The translations under genes were made by a program, and so were the position numbers. A DNA stretch of 31,991 nt from JAWOJB01 sp046484325. GTDB taxonomy: Bacteria; Actinomycetota; Acidimicrobiia; Spongiisociales; ZC4RG35. Location of the stretch: positions 1-31,991 of the forward strand of contig JAWOJB010000047.1 in the NCBI GenBank assembly GCA_046484325.1, in the 5' to 3' direction. The notes beneath the pieces were generated by a model that searched no databases, was not told the origin of the DNA, and was given only the letters and a program-made list of their open reading frames with translations. Numbering within the stretch: the first letter of the stretch is position 1; each line of letters starts with the position of its first letter. Below, in pieces: positions 31,901-31,991 of the stretch.

Positions 31901-31991
31901 TCTCGGGCGATGCCGCCGGAGGTCTGGAGCAGGCCCGGAGTGCCCTCGTCCTCCCCGCCGATCTTCAGGATCCTCAGATGCACGCCATCTA
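28984..31991 (+). CDS. Zinc-ribbon / class III cyclase / AAA / TPR regulator (3' truncated by window)
   Basis: At least 1002 residues, open to the window end. Two zinc ribbons open the protein (Cys3, 6, 17, 20 and Cys28, 31, 42, 45). A cyclase domain follows at about 70-250, with metal Asp81 (FCDLVGFT) and Asp125 (FIGDAI), Lys121 and GDVVNTAARL. All catalytic positions are present, so it likely makes cAMP. An AAA/STAND NTPase has Walker A GEAGIGKS (Lys302) and Walker B VLVFEDLHWAD. TPR-like helices fill the rest. This is the actinobacterial zinc-ribbon-cyclase-AAA family, related in part to the other cyclase at 24467. ATG 28984 has GGGAGGG upstream. Confidence 0.92.
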   Translation, partial: MLCPACEFENDTGHKFCAECGARLVAACPSCGAETRPGHKFCPDCGASLASLGAQSAPAPAAPASGPVTAERRLVTSLFCDLVGFTTFSESRDPEQVRDMLTRYFDTARAIVERFGGTIDKFIGDAITVFWGATVAQPDDAERAVRAALELVDAVASLGEEIGVPDLRLRAGVLTGETAVGPGGNETGLVLGDVVNTAARLQSIADPGTVAVGDATKTLTENAITYEEVGLRELKGKDAPVRVWRAIRVAATRGGRERTDGLEPPFVGRDPEIRLLKDMLHVSTAERRARLVSIVGEAGIGKSRLAWEFEKYIDGIVDAIYWHQGRSPAYSDGVTFWALTEMVRRRAGISETDDPQRSRTRLRTAVAEYVSSPEEQRWIEPRLAGLLGLEEMPTGDRTELYAALRAFFQRIAERGTTVLVFEDLHWADAGLLEFIEELIDRSPRHPILVVTLARPDLLDKAEGWGRHRNDTSVHLGPIADSAMRDLIAGTVPGLDDGVLGQIIHRAAGVPLYAVEMIRTMVNDGTIAAAGDGTYRVEADATRIAVPDSLQAVIGARIDRLRPELRSLIKNASVLGQSFTVDGLGIVTGERLEQLQPMLEELSAGEVLRREDDPRSPERGQYQFVQSLIREVAYGRLTLAERKQHHLAVADYFSHLDEADLAGIVASHLIDARRVDPEAGDAPELARRAMDALLRAARRAAGLYSHRQVLSLTAQARSITDDPALLGELELLRAKAASGLVDYEQAQAAARAAGTHFDASGDESGLVRAATLLGRILTDVKRPLDAIDSMRPVYEAHHPPQTTAEVALAASLSRAYMISNQPEPSIHTADGALPTAEALEDLPGLVDLLITKGTSYMSAGRRHESLGVLRGALELAEAHDLPLTALRAHNNISVLVEAESSLESEENTAAAWEKARVLGDPLWMSLFGSQLAWSLMANGRLAEARAVESLLDRNSMPDDTRSFLDYMAGFVELISGDAAGGLEQARSALVLPADLQDPQMHAI

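Noticed and set aside
30142..31983. 613-codon minus-strand open frame under the second cyclase
   Set aside because: It is antisense to well-conserved NTPase and TPR coding sequence; open only because of GC-rich codon bias.
1..31991. CRISPR arrays, tRNA or rRNA genes, insertion sequences
   Set aside because: I saw no regularly spaced repeats, no tRNA-like T-loop/acceptor pattern and no transposase motifs.

Overview
The window is about 32 kb of chromosome-like DNA from a high-GC actinobacterium, probably a free-living aquatic lineage. I cannot place it below phylum; Acidimicrobiia or a relative is a guess. The evidence is the strong G/C bias (70-77% in two 60-base stretches I counted by hand), many GTG starts, a Mycobacterium-type LexA box, an F420/flavin PPOX-fold protein, pyruvate phosphate dikinase, and two large cyclase-NTPase-TPR regulators. 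I see no rRNA, tRNA, CRISPR array, transposase or phage gene.

Layout. 1-4.7 kb (+): an ABC-2 type permease, a heme-copper-oxidase-subunit-I-like membrane protein coupled to a c-type cytochrome lipoprotein, a UbiE-like methyltransferase coupled to a membrane protein, and a flavodoxin-like protein. 4.7-7.1 kb (-): a Mut7-C protein, a double GNAT acetyltransferase and a beta-carbonic anhydrase. 7.2-8.6 kb (+): a dienelactone hydrolase coupled to a HAD hydrolase. 8.6-13.9 kb (-): a flavin reductase, an unknown membrane protein coupled to a degenerate PlsY homologue, a DoxX-like protein, a PPOX protein, a site-2 protease with CBS domains and an MFS transporter. PPDK (+) diverges from the transporter across a region with two tandem palindromes. 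16.8-19.6 kb: a pirin, a small membrane protein, a lipoprotein, a tiny CxxC protein behind an operator-rich promoter, and an endonuclease V homologue that has lost most of its active site. 19.7-22.2 kb (+): an O-methyltransferase, a small membrane protein and a LexA-controlled DinB polymerase. An MBL-fold hydrolase (-) follows.

23.1-24.4 kb (+) is the most distinctive part. A microbial rhodopsin with a complete proton-pump motif set is the third gene of a tight operon behind two unrecognised 68-residue membrane proteins. The stretches of this operon that I counted are about 58% GC, clearly below the neighbours. No retinal or carotenoid gene lies in the window. Two class III cyclase/STAND NTPase/TPR regulators follow. 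One sits directly downstream of the rhodopsin behind two tandem hairpins; the other runs off the window end. Between them lie an unknown soluble protein, a frameshifted membrane protein and a SixA-like phosphatase.

Three copies of a roughly 49-bp imperfect palindrome lie directly at gene 3' ends and form a dispersed repeat family. Two genes (near 20441 and 28028) look broken by single-base changes in short homopolymers, which may be assembly errors. All functional statements come from reading motifs by eye; no database search was possible.
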